Shown here in pieces: positions 25,373-32,585 of a stretch of 50,593 nt of DNA. The translations under genes and the position numbers were made by a program. Position 1 is the stretch's first letter. The number at the start of each line of letters is the position of its first letter. The stretch is from Acinetobacter geminorum (GTDB lineage: Bacteria > Pseudomonadota > Gammaproteobacteria > Pseudomonadales > Moraxellaceae). The notes beneath the pieces were generated by a model, which saw nothing but the letters and a program-made list of their open reading frames with translations, had not been told where the DNA came from and made no database searches. The DNA lies in contig NZ_JABELE010000020.1 in assembly GCF_013009345.1 (NCBI RefSeq), positions 1 through 50,593 of the forward strand. The letters are read 5' to 3'.

Positions 25373-25624
25373 ATGTGGTCACTTATTGTCGCTATTGTAG
25401 TTGGTTTCTTTGCTGGCTTAATCGCTCGTGCTTTGCATCCTGGGGATGATAAAGCAGGTTTCATCGTAACAACCTTGATTGGTATTGCAGGTTCACTTTT
25501 AGCCACTTATGGTGGTCGCTTACTTGGACTTTACGGCGAAAACTCAGCTGCTGGCTTTATCGCATCCGTGATTGGTGCAGTCATTATTCTTTTTATCTAC
25601 AACTTGATTGCACGAAAAAGCTAA
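25373..25624 (+). CDS. GlsB/YeaQ/YmgE-family small membrane protein
   Basis: An 83-residue hydrophobic protein with three membrane helices (about 1-20, 28-46, 58-80). It has the typical Gly-rich pattern of the so-called transglycosylase-associated family, including the first-helix GFFAGLIARALHPGDDKAGF. Relatives are often induced by stress, but no enzymatic activity is established; the family name is historical. GGAG lies upstream of the ATG. It is a single gene between terminators. Confidence 0.88.
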   Translation: MWSLIVAIVVGFFAGLIARALHPGDDKAGFIVTTLIGIAGSLLATYGGRLLGLYGENSAAGFIASVIGAVIILFIYNLIARKS

Positions 25625-25640
25625 ACTTTAATTCATTTAT

Positions 25641-25668
25641 AAAAAAAGCACCTTATGGTGCTTTTTTT
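25641..25668. terminator. bidirectional terminator between the GlsB-type gene and dsbC
   Basis: AAAAAAAGCACC and GGTGCTTTTTTT pair around TTAT, with long A- and T-runs. Confidence 0.93.
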
Positions 25669-25677
25669 AAATTTATT

Positions 25678-26376
25678 TTAAAGACCTAACTCTTTCCATA
25701 CGGCCTGAATTTCTTCAGCAGATCGTGCACCCACCAGTTTAAAGCCATTTGCAAAAATCAAGGTAGGCGTCCCATTAAAGCCGAGTTTTTTTCCTAGTTC
25801 CAAATTACGGTCAATGGGGTTTGGACAGCTCGTAACCGTTGGTTTAACGCCTTGCTGAATCAGTTTTTTCCATGAGTAAGATTGATTTGGTGCACACCAA
25901 ACTTGTCTGGAAACAACAATAGACTGTGGTTTTAAAGGATAGATGAACGTGTAAATAGTCACGTCTTTAAGCTTGTCGAGTTCAGGTTCAAGCTGCTTAC
26001 AATAAGGACAATTTGGATCAGAAAAAACTGCTAAAACATGCTGGCCATTACCTTTGACTGTTTTAATTGCATCTTTTAAAGGCAGCTGTTTCCAATCAAT
26101 TGAGTTCTGTCCTAAAACTAGATCTTTAGTTAAGTTCTTCTGGTCTTTTAACCGAATCATAGAGCCTACGAACATATGTTGCCCATCTTCACCAACATAA
26201 ATGATTTGCTGATCGAGATTAGCGCTATATAGTCCGGGCATTTCGGTTTTCTGAATATTGCTAATTTTTAAATTAGGATATTGTTTTTTAATATTTTCTC
26301 TGACCGAGTCCACATTAGCGAAACTCAAACTCGCCGTTAAGCTAAATAATGCCAATATTCCTAATTTTTTAAGCAT
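25678..26376 (-). CDS. dsbC: thiol:disulfide interchange protein DsbC
   Basis: DsbC isomerises wrong disulfides in the periplasm and is kept reduced by DsbD. The 232-residue precursor has a signal peptide (1-20, ending SFA), an N-terminal dimerisation domain (about 21-80), and a thioredoxin-fold catalytic domain. The active site is Cys123-Pro-Tyr-Cys126. A later Cys pair (about 162 and 185) matches the structural disulfide of the family, and the cis-Pro loop is GTPTLIF. It stands alone, sharing a terminator with the convergent GlsB-type gene. CPYC instead of E. coli CGYC is the only notable difference. Confidence 0.92.
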   Translation of the reverse strand: MLKKLGILALFSLTASLSFANVDSVRENIKKQYPNLKISNIQKTEMPGLYSANLDQQIIYVGEDGQHMFVGSMIRLKDQKNLTKDLVLGQNSIDWKQLPLKDAIKTVKGNGQHVLAVFSDPNCPYCKQLEPELDKLKDVTIYTFIYPLKPQSIVVSRQVWCAPNQSYSWKKLIQQGVKPTVTSCPNPIDRNLELGKKLGFNGTPTLIFANGFKLVGARSAEEIQAVWKELGL

Positions 26377-26471
26377 AAAACCAACTAATACGTAAGAGAG
26401 AAGTTTATTTTAATCAGTTCAGATGATTAAAACAGAACTGATTACCGAGTTATAACCAAACTCCCACTCAG

Positions 26472-27437
26472 TTATGCCAATGTTTCACGTGGAACATAAA
26501 TAGGTTTTAGAGTATTAATTTCTACAGATATATGCACGATTTCATCATGAATGGACAAAGCATGACGAATCTGATCTGCGGTTAAAGAAATATCATCAGT
26601 TTCGAGTGCCAAAATACAAGAAAACTTACCTTTCGCGACTTTCCAGACATGAATATCCGTAATTTCAATATATTTAGGAAACTCAGCAATGACTTCGCGG
26701 ATCTCTTCAACTACCGGATGATCCATTTCTGCGTCTAAAAGGGTTTTTCCTGTCTCTTTCATTAATCCCAGAGACCATTTTGCAACCAAAATAGCACCTA
26801 AAATTCCTAAAAGTGCATCTAAAAAATCCCATCCGAAATACTTACCTGCGAAAAGCGCAATAATTGCAAAAACAGAAGTTACTGCATCTGCAACCACATG
26901 TAAAAATGCAGCTTTTTGGTTTAAATCATGATGATGCCCATGATCATGTTCGTGATGGTGATGGTGATGGTGATGGTGATGGTGCCCATCATCGTGAAGT
27001 AACCATGCACAAATCAAGTTAATGACCAAACCTAAAATTGCAATCGGAATCGCTTCATTATAAAAAATTTCAACTGGATTAAATAAACGTTGTATCGACT
27101 GAAACGCCATAAAAATGGCGACAACCATCAACAAAATTGCACTGCTATAACCCGCTAAAATCTCGATTTTCCAAGTTCCAAAGCTAAAACGGTGATCATT
27201 GGAATAATGACGGGCTGCACGGTAGGCAAAGTAGGCTAAACCAAGGGCCAACATATGTGAACTCATATGCCAACCGTCGGCCAGTAGTGCCATTGAATTG
27301 AAGAACCATCCACCAAATACTTCCAGTACCATCATGGTCGCCGTTAAAATGGTTGCAATCAAAATACGTTTTTGTGCAAGTGGATTTCCTTCATCAAACT
27401 GATGTTGATGATGACGTGATACACTATAATCCTGCAT
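26472..27437 (-). CDS. CDF-family metal cation exporter with His-rich loop (DmeF-like)
   Basis: A 321-residue cation diffusion facilitator with six membrane helices. Metal-site motifs are ADGWHMSSHM in helix 2 and HVVADAVTS in helix 5, each with an Asp/His pair. A cytoplasmic His-rich loop of about 11 His plus an HDHGHHHD tail lies between helices 4 and 5, and a C-terminal ferredoxin-like domain follows. An N-terminal HHQHQF patch resembles the DmeF branch, which exports Co/Ni. The adjacent divergent RcnR-type repressor supports Co/Ni, though Zn is possible. I start at 27437; a longer frame would run through the operator into the repressor gene. A parS-like site overlaps its last codons. Confidence 0.88.
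   Translation of the reverse strand: MQDYSVSRHHQHQFDEGNPLAQKRILIATILTATMMVLEVFGGWFFNSMALLADGWHMSSHMLALGLAYFAYRAARHYSNDHRFSFGTWKIEILAGYSSAILLMVVAIFMAFQSIQRLFNPVEIFYNEAIPIAILGLVINLICAWLLHDDGHHHHHHHHHHHEHDHGHHHDLNQKAAFLHVVADAVTSVFAIIALFAGKYFGWDFLDALLGILGAILVAKWSLGLMKETGKTLLDAEMDHPVVEEIREVIAEFPKYIEITDIHVWKVAKGKFSCILALETDDISLTADQIRHALSIHDEIVHISVEINTLKPIYVPRETLA
26481..26496. other. parS-like ParB site 2 (perfect match)
   Basis: TGTTTCACGTGGAACA fits TGTTNCACGTGNAACA at every position. It overlaps the last codons of the CDF exporter gene. Confidence 0.85.
26952..26984. repeat. GTGATG hexanucleotide repeat encoding the His tract
   Basis: About five and a half tandem GTGATG units (CACCAT on the coding strand) encode the His run of the CDF exporter. 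Unit gain or loss keeps the frame and would only change the number of His residues. Confidence 0.85.
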
Positions 27438-27450
27438 AAAATTTAAACCC

Positions 27451-27473
27451 AATATACTCCCTACCAGTATATT
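27451..27473. promoter_or_regulatory. RcnR/CsoR-type operator between exporter and repressor
   Basis: AATATACT and AGTATATT are perfect inverted arms around CCCTACC. On the other strand the core reads TACT-GGTAGGG-AGTA, matching the RcnR operator plan of TACT and AGTA flanking a G-tract. It lies 13 bases before the exporter start and 21 before the repressor start. Confidence 0.8.
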
Positions 27474-27494
27474 AAATTGTACAAGAGAAAACAG

Positions 27495-27758
27495 ATGAGT
27501 CACATTGGTCAGGATAAAAAAATTGTTAATCGTGTAAAACGACTAAAAGGGCAAATCAACAGCATTGAAAATGCGATAGAACAACCAGAATCTTCATGTA
27601 TAGATATTTTGCAGCAAGTTGCAGCCATAAAAGGTGCAATAAACGGTTTGATGAGTGAATTAATGGAACAGCACTTACATCATCACGTACTTAAAGGCGC
27701 AGAAGTCGATCAAAATGAGCTAGATGAATTTTTAAAAGTTTTAAAAAGATACGGCTGA
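27495..27758 (+). CDS. RcnR/FrmR-family metal-sensing repressor
   Basis: An 87-residue all-helical repressor of the CsoR/RcnR family (DUF156). With the ATG at 27495 the sequence begins MSHIGQDKK and has His3, Cys35, His60 and His64. Those are exactly the Ni/Co ligands known for RcnR; formaldehyde-sensing FrmR differs at position 64. It should bind the inverted repeat at 27451-27473 without metal and release it with Ni or Co, de-repressing the divergent CDF exporter. The frame opens earlier at 27477, but that start would cut the His3 site out of place. Confidence 0.9.
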   Translation: MSHIGQDKKIVNRVKRLKGQINSIENAIEQPESSCIDILQQVAAIKGAINGLMSELMEQHLHHHVLKGAEVDQNELDEFLKVLKRYG

Positions 27759-27765
27759 GAAAAGT

Positions 27766-27804
27766 ACTGGATGACATAGCACTCTACATCATCCAGTTTT
27801 TTTA
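27766..27804. terminator. terminator between the repressor gene and mnmE
   Basis: ACTGGATGA and TCATCCAGT pair around a 14-base loop and are followed by seven T's on the plus strand. It ends at the mnmE stop and may act mainly rightward. Confidence 0.85.
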
Positions 27805-29160
27805 TTATTTTCCGATACAGAACGAACCAAAGATTTTGCCTAATAGGTCATCGGCACTAAAGTCACCCGTAATTTCACCTAAAGCATTTTGAGCAAGACG
27901 TAGTGATTCAGCAACGAGTTCACCTGCGTTAAATACAACAAGTTGCTCACGTGCCTCTGCCAAATAGAGCTGAGTGCGCTTCATTGCGTCTAAATGACGT
28001 GTTCTCGCAATAAATGTATCTTCCTCAGGGTGAAATCCTGCATGCGCTGTAATCGCATCTACGAGGCCTTGTACGCCCATCTCTTGTTTTGCTGAAACTG
28101 TGATATGACGGAACCCTTGATAATCGCTTATTTCGGCAGATTGACCAGTTAAATCACATTTATTGCCAATTAACATGAGACGACGCGGTTCAATATGTTC
28201 AGCAAAGTATTCTTGAGCCAGTTTTAAGGGGTCATCGCCTTGATTTAAATCGTAGACCAATAACAACAAATCGGCCTGCTCAATTTCTTTGATTGCACGA
28301 CGAATGCCTTCTTTCTCGACTACATCTCCCGTTTCACGAAGACCCGCAGTATCCGTTAAGGTGATTGGTAAACCATTTAAGCTAATTTTTTCATGTAAAA
28401 CATCACGAGTTGTACCAGCAATATCAGTCACAATTGCACGCTCAACACCAGCAAGTGCATTCAACAAGCTCGACTTACCTGCATTTGGTTTACCCGCAAT
28501 AACAACCTGTAGACCTTCACGGAGTAATTGCCCTTGTCGTGCAGAGGTTTGAACAGCATGTACCGACTGCTGAACGTCTTCAAGTAAAGCTAAAATTTTG
28601 CCATCAGCCAAAAAATCAATTTCTTCTTCTGGAAAATCAATCGCAGCTTCTACGTGCAAACGTAAATGAATCAGTTTTTCTAAAACTGTATTAATTTTTG
28701 TTGAAAAAGCGCCTTGTAAAGAACGGACTGCCGAACGAGCCGCAGCTTGAGAGGTCGCATCAATCAAATCGGCAATTGCTTCAGCTTGTACCAAGTCCAT
28801 TTTGCCATTTTCAAAAGCTCGCATGGAGAATTCCCCAGCTTTTGCAGCAATTGCCCCAAGCTCAAATAAACGGCCAAGTAAGGCATTTTGAATGACAGGG
28901 CCACCGTGGCCTTGAAGTTCTACAACATCTTCACCGGTAAAAGAATGTGGATTTGGAAAGCACAAGACAATGCCTTCATCCATAATACTTCCATCAGTAT
29001 CATAAAACTTACGGAAACCCGCCATTCGAGCTTCAGGTAAGTTTTTTTGCGTCAGTTTTTGAGCAATATCATAAGCCTTAGGTCCCGATAAGCGAATCAC
29101 GCCCACTCCACCACGCCCTGGTGGCGTTGCAATTGCGGCAATTGTGGTTTGACTATGCAT
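27805..29160 (-). CDS. mnmE: tRNA uridine-5-carboxymethylaminomethyl modification GTPase
   Basis: With MnmG this enzyme makes the cmnm5 modification of wobble U34 in certain tRNAs. The 451-residue protein has an N-terminal tetrahydrofolate-binding domain (TIAAIATPPGRGGVGVIRLSG), a helical domain, and an inserted GTPase domain with GKPNAGKSSLLNAL, DTAGLRET and NKCD. The C-terminal motif is FCIGK with the essential Cys. I start at the ATG at 29160, with AGG eight bases upstream; a GTG at 29169 is in frame. A terminator separates it from yidC. MnmG is not adjacent. Confidence 0.97.
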   Translation of the reverse strand: MHSQTTIAAIATPPGRGGVGVIRLSGPKAYDIAQKLTQKNLPEARMAGFRKFYDTDGSIMDEGIVLCFPNPHSFTGEDVVELQGHGGPVIQNALLGRLFELGAIAAKAGEFSMRAFENGKMDLVQAEAIADLIDATSQAAARSAVRSLQGAFSTKINTVLEKLIHLRLHVEAAIDFPEEEIDFLADGKILALLEDVQQSVHAVQTSARQGQLLREGLQVVIAGKPNAGKSSLLNALAGVERAIVTDIAGTTRDVLHEKISLNGLPITLTDTAGLRETGDVVEKEGIRRAIKEIEQADLLLLVYDLNQGDDPLKLAQEYFAEHIEPRRLMLIGNKCDLTGQSAEISDYQGFRHITVSAKQEMGVQGLVDAITAHAGFHPEEDTFIARTRHLDAMKRTQLYLAEAREQLVVFNAGELVAESLRLAQNALGEITGDFSADDLLGKIFGSFCIGK

Positions 29161-29190
29161 ATTATTCACCTAAAAACCTAAAATACAGCC

Positions 29191-29230
29191 AAAGAAAAAT
29201 CCGCCTAAGATTACCATCTTAAGCGGATTG
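29191..29230 (-). terminator. terminator between yidC and mnmE
   Basis: Read leftward, AATCCGCTTAAGAT and ATCTTAGGCGGATT pair with one G-U around GGTA, followed by TTTC and more T's. Confidence 0.85.
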
Positions 29231-29250
29231 ATTCAGCAAAAGTTCAAGGA

Positions 29251-31011
29251 TTAAGATGCCGATTCAGTCTTATTGATACGACTTTTCTCAACGCTCTTAT
29301 TAATAAACGACTGCTGTAAAATAGTAATACTGTTGTTCACAATCCAGTACAGTACGAGACCTGCTGGGAAGAACAACATAAATACCGTGAACATAATCGG
29401 CATAATGCGGAACACTTTGGCCTGCATTGGATCAGCTGGTTGCGGGTTCAGCATTTGCTGCGCAAACATGGTAGCACCCATGATTAACGGCAAGATGAAC
29501 CAAGGATCCATTGCTGACAAGTCTTGAATCCAACCTAACCATGGTGCATGACGTAATTCCACACTTTCCATAAGTACCCAGTACAAGGCAAGGAAAATTG
29601 GCATTTGTAGCAACAACGGTAAACAACCTGAAAGTGGATTTACTTGTTCGCGTTTGTATAAAGCCATCATTTCTTGCGAGAAGCGCATACGGTCTTCACC
29701 GAACTCTTCTTTCATGCGTTGCATTTCAGGTGCAATCACGCGCATTTTCGCCATAGAACGATAACTTTTTGAAGATAAAGGCCACAAAATCAATTTTACT
29801 AAAATAGTAAGTAAGATAATTGACCAACCCCAGTTACCCACAATGCTATGGAAGAATTGAAGACCTAAGAACAAGAGCTTAGCAATCGGCCATAACCAAC
29901 CATAATCAACAGTTTGATTTAAACCAACAGCTAAATCTTTTAATTCAGATTGTACTTTCGGACCTGAATAAAGTTTTGCATCCACTTCCATTGAAGTGCC
30001 AGCAGGAACATTAATCACTGGTGAGGTAAAACCAATGATATTCATTTGATCCGCAGACTGACGAGATTCAAGCTTAGCTACATAAGGCTGACCGTTAGCT
30101 TGAGTCAGTTTAAGATTCCCAGGAATCCAAGCACTTACAAAATAATGCTGAACAATCGCAACCCATCCACCTTTCGCTTCAGTATTTACTTTTTCTTCTG
30201 AGAAATTAGCAAATTTAAGCTTGTTGTAATGTGCATCAGGCGTTCCCCAAGCTCCACCTAAGAAAGTTCCTAGAGTGAAAATACCTTGAGAAGATTTACC
30301 TGGATCTTCAGAATTATCGCGCTTTAATTGTCCAAACATCTGACCTTGCCAGCTTTGTTGGCTACGGTTAATTACTTGATGTTTTACAACAATTGGATAT
30401 TGACCTTGGGTAAAGGTAAAAGTTTTAATAATTTCAACGCCTTCAGGTGTTTTAAATACCATTGGAACGTTTAAAACTTTTTCAGATTGACCCTTTTGGT
30501 CCTGTACAACTTTAGCATCAGCCAAAGTATATGATGTCTTTTCAACAGCATATAATGGACGACCACCACGACTACTATCTGGTCCATTCAAACCAATTAA
30601 GCCAGATTGAGCAACATATGTACGCTTGGCATCATTTTCAAGCATAACAAAAGGTTGATCGCTGTCTTTGCTTTTGTCGTGTGAGAGTAATTCAATACGA
30701 ACAATATCACCACCTTTTGGATTGATCCAAAGATGATAAAGGTCAGTTTGTACTGAAATAAGCTGTTGATTCACAGGTGCAGTTGCATCTGTGGTTTGTG
30801 ACTGCGCAATATTTGCTTGTGGCACATCGGAAGCCACTGTTGCATTTTTAGCATTTGGCAAATCAGCAGATACTTCATGCGAACTTACAGCTGCCGCTTG
30901 TTGTTGCGGTGCAGTTGCAGCATTTCCATAATCTTTTTGCCAAGCCAAAATGAGCAAATATGCGGTGACAAACATGGCCCCGAGAATTGCAAACCTGGCC
31001 CATTGTTGCAT
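29251..31011 (-). CDS. yidC: membrane protein insertase YidC
   Basis: YidC inserts and folds inner-membrane proteins, alone or with SecYEG. The 586-residue gram-negative type has a signal-anchor helix (about 5-22), a large periplasmic domain (about 50-370), and the conserved five-helix core. Recognisable parts of the core are NWGWSIILLTILVKLILWPLSSKSYRSMAKM, the cytoplasmic hairpin, the GCLPLLLQMPIFLALYWVL segment and the final FPAGLVLYWIVNN. The linker after helix 1 is Ala/Gln-rich and likely flexible. It begins five bases after yidD in the rpmH-rnpA-yidD-yidC block and ends at a terminator. Confidence 0.98.
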   Translation of the reverse strand: MQQWARFAILGAMFVTAYLLILAWQKDYGNAATAPQQQAAAVSSHEVSADLPNAKNATVASDVPQANIAQSQTTDATAPVNQQLISVQTDLYHLWINPKGGDIVRIELLSHDKSKDSDQPFVMLENDAKRTYVAQSGLIGLNGPDSSRGGRPLYAVEKTSYTLADAKVVQDQKGQSEKVLNVPMVFKTPEGVEIIKTFTFTQGQYPIVVKHQVINRSQQSWQGQMFGQLKRDNSEDPGKSSQGIFTLGTFLGGAWGTPDAHYNKLKFANFSEEKVNTEAKGGWVAIVQHYFVSAWIPGNLKLTQANGQPYVAKLESRQSADQMNIIGFTSPVINVPAGTSMEVDAKLYSGPKVQSELKDLAVGLNQTVDYGWLWPIAKLLFLGLQFFHSIVGNWGWSIILLTILVKLILWPLSSKSYRSMAKMRVIAPEMQRMKEEFGEDRMRFSQEMMALYKREQVNPLSGCLPLLLQMPIFLALYWVLMESVELRHAPWLGWIQDLSAMDPWFILPLIMGATMFAQQMLNPQPADPMQAKVFRIMPIMFTVFMLFFPAGLVLYWIVNNSITILQQSFINKSVEKSRINKTESAS

Positions 31012-31016
31012 ATCTA

Positions 31017-31337
31017 TTACCCCAAATGGTTAGAGAGATTTTGCTTCAGTAAACGATCACGAAAGGGTACAGCAACATGATGCGTTTGAGAATCTATTTG
31101 ATGAAACGAAATAAAACGAATTGCTTTTGGCGGTACCGGATCATATCCAGATCCTCCCCACGGATGACAACGACAAATCCGTTTAGAAGATAACCAAACG
31201 CCTTTTATCGCACCATGAGTTTGCAATGCTTCTATCGCATATTGGGAACAAGTCGGGATATAACGACAACGGGGTCCAAGAAGCGGACTAATCGCAATTT
31301 GATACAGTCGAATCAACCAACGTAGAAAACGGACCAT
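31017..31337 (-). CDS. yidD: membrane protein insertion efficiency factor YidD
   Basis: A 106-residue peripheral inner-membrane protein that assists YidC-dependent insertion. It has an amphipathic N-terminal helix (FLRWLIRLYQIAISPLLG) and the family Cys motifs RYIPTCSQYAIEAL and CRCHPWGGSGYDPVP. The C-terminal 25-30 residues go beyond the short core family length and are variable. It lies ten bases after rnpA and five before yidC, in the usual order. Confidence 0.95.
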   Translation of the reverse strand: MVRFLRWLIRLYQIAISPLLGPRCRYIPTCSQYAIEALQTHGAIKGVWLSSKRICRCHPWGGSGYDPVPPKAIRFISFHQIDSQTHHVAVPFRDRLLKQNLSNHLG

Positions 31338-31347
31338 TGGCTATCTC

Positions 31348-31740
31348 TTAATTCTGCGAGGTTGTGCCAACTTTAGAATGTTTTTTTGCTAAGCGCTGTA
31401 ATTTTTGCCAAGCAAAGTCTAATTGTTGATATAGCTCAGCATTCGTAATCGTTTCTATACCAACTTTCGGCATCACCACAACATCTATGTCTGATCCAAA
31501 ATTCGGCTGATGTAGACGAAAGCTCTCACGAGCAAGACGTTTTATTCGATTTCTTTCATGCGCTCGGCGCACTTTTTTCTTAGCAACAACAATACCCAAA
31601 CGGCTTTTAGGCTGTTCGGTTAATTTTGCAAGAAATAAAAAATGGGGTTGATGCACTTTAAAAAGCGCACCATCAAATACACTTTTATAATCTGCAGCAC
31701 AGCGTATTCGCACGTCTGTGCTAAAACTGTAAAGTGTCAT
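31348..31740 (-). CDS. rnpA: ribonuclease P protein component
   Basis: RnpA is the protein cofactor of RNase P, which trims tRNA 5' ends. The 130-residue basic protein shows the signature RRAHERNRIKRLARESFR (about 59-76), which forms the RNA-binding RNR helix. The start is the ATG at 31740 (MTLYSFSTD). GTG and TTG codons are in frame just upstream, and no strong ribosome site is visible. It is 29 bases downstream of rpmH and in the same transcription unit; the RNA subunit gene rnpB is not in the window. Confidence 0.96.
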   Translation of the reverse strand: MTLYSFSTDVRIRCAADYKSVFDGALFKVHQPHFLFLAKLTEQPKSRLGIVVAKKKVRRAHERNRIKRLARESFRLHQPNFGSDIDVVVMPKVGIETITNAELYQQLDFAWQKLQRLAKKHSKVGTTSQN

Positions 31741-31769
31741 CACACCCAAGTCTGGTCAGCGTAACAGTA

Positions 31770-31904
31770 TTAAACAGTTAAGCTATGACGACCTTTTGCA
31801 CGACGACGAGCTAATACTTGACGACCAGCTTTAGTTGCCATACGAGCACGGAAACCATGAACGCGTTTACGCTTTAATTCAGATGGTTGGAAAGTACGTT
31901 TCAT
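31770..31904 (-). CDS. rpmH: 50S ribosomal protein L34
   Basis: L34 is a 44-residue, very basic ribosomal protein; the sequence [22 protein letters not shown] through GRHSLTV (split here) is nearly invariant among gamma-proteobacteria. The frame opens earlier at 31958, but the ATG at 31904 gives the family length. It is the first gene of the leftward rpmH-rnpA-yidD-yidC unit, with its promoter in the oriC gap. Replication moving left from oriC would read it co-directionally. Confidence 0.98.
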
Positions 31905-31959
31905 ATTGAAACTCCCAAAAATGATCTTTCTATAAAGGTCCGCGATTTTATTGTGCAAT

Positions 31960-32565
31960 GTTTACGCTGTCAATGAAAAACCAAGAAAGTTTTGTATTTA
32001 ACCCAAATTTTTAATCTCTTTAGTTCTTTTTATCCTTGCCATAATTCAGTGCAAAATATAGTTTTAAAAGTTATACACAAACTAATTATCTATTTTTATT
32101 ATAACTTTTAACATATACACACCTTATATACATATTTATCAACAAAAGAAGATATCCTTTTGCTTTCGATTTGCTATATTTGAATTTAAATTCATATTTT
32201 GTAGTTATCCACAAAAGATCGTCACCCTATTAAATAAATTCAAATTTAGAAATTTAAATTTATTCTTATTAGGGAGCACTTTTTCTGTGGATTTCACACT
32301 TTTAAATTTAAAAAACATGTATTTGAGTTGTTGATAACTCTGTTTTTATTATATTTATGGATTGTGGATAAGTTTATGTGCTAATTTATCCACAGGTTGT
32401 GCAAAAAGTTATACACAAGCCCTTTTGAATTTAAATTTATTCACAAGAGATTTCTTTTTAGACAAAATCAAACGAAATCGTCATGACAGATGTGGATAAC
32501 TTGGTTAGAATGGCGACCCCTTCTTATCAGGAAGGGTTAATCTTTAGATTATTTGAATTTAAAAA
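31960..32565. other. chromosomal replication origin oriC
   Basis: The rpmH-dnaA gap is the classic origin site. Perfect DnaA boxes lie at 32205 (+), 32363 (-), 32386 (+) and 32491 (-), with variants TTATACACA at 32071 and 32409 and TTATTCACA at 32437. Very AT-rich stretches (32080-32180, 32340-32360) could be the unwinding element. Exact TTTRAATTYAAA palindromes start at 32179, 32301, 32424 and 32552, spaced 122, 123 and 128 bases. Promoters for rpmH and dnaA must also be here. No origin mapping was done. Confidence 0.9.
32518..32536 (+). promoter_or_regulatory. stem-loop in the dnaA leader
   Basis: CCCTTC and GAAGGG pair around TTATCAG about 50 bases before the dnaA start. No T-run follows, so it is not a plain terminator. 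A role in dnaA expression is speculative. Confidence 0.4.
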
Positions 32566-32585
32566 CGCAGAAATAGGGGATACAC

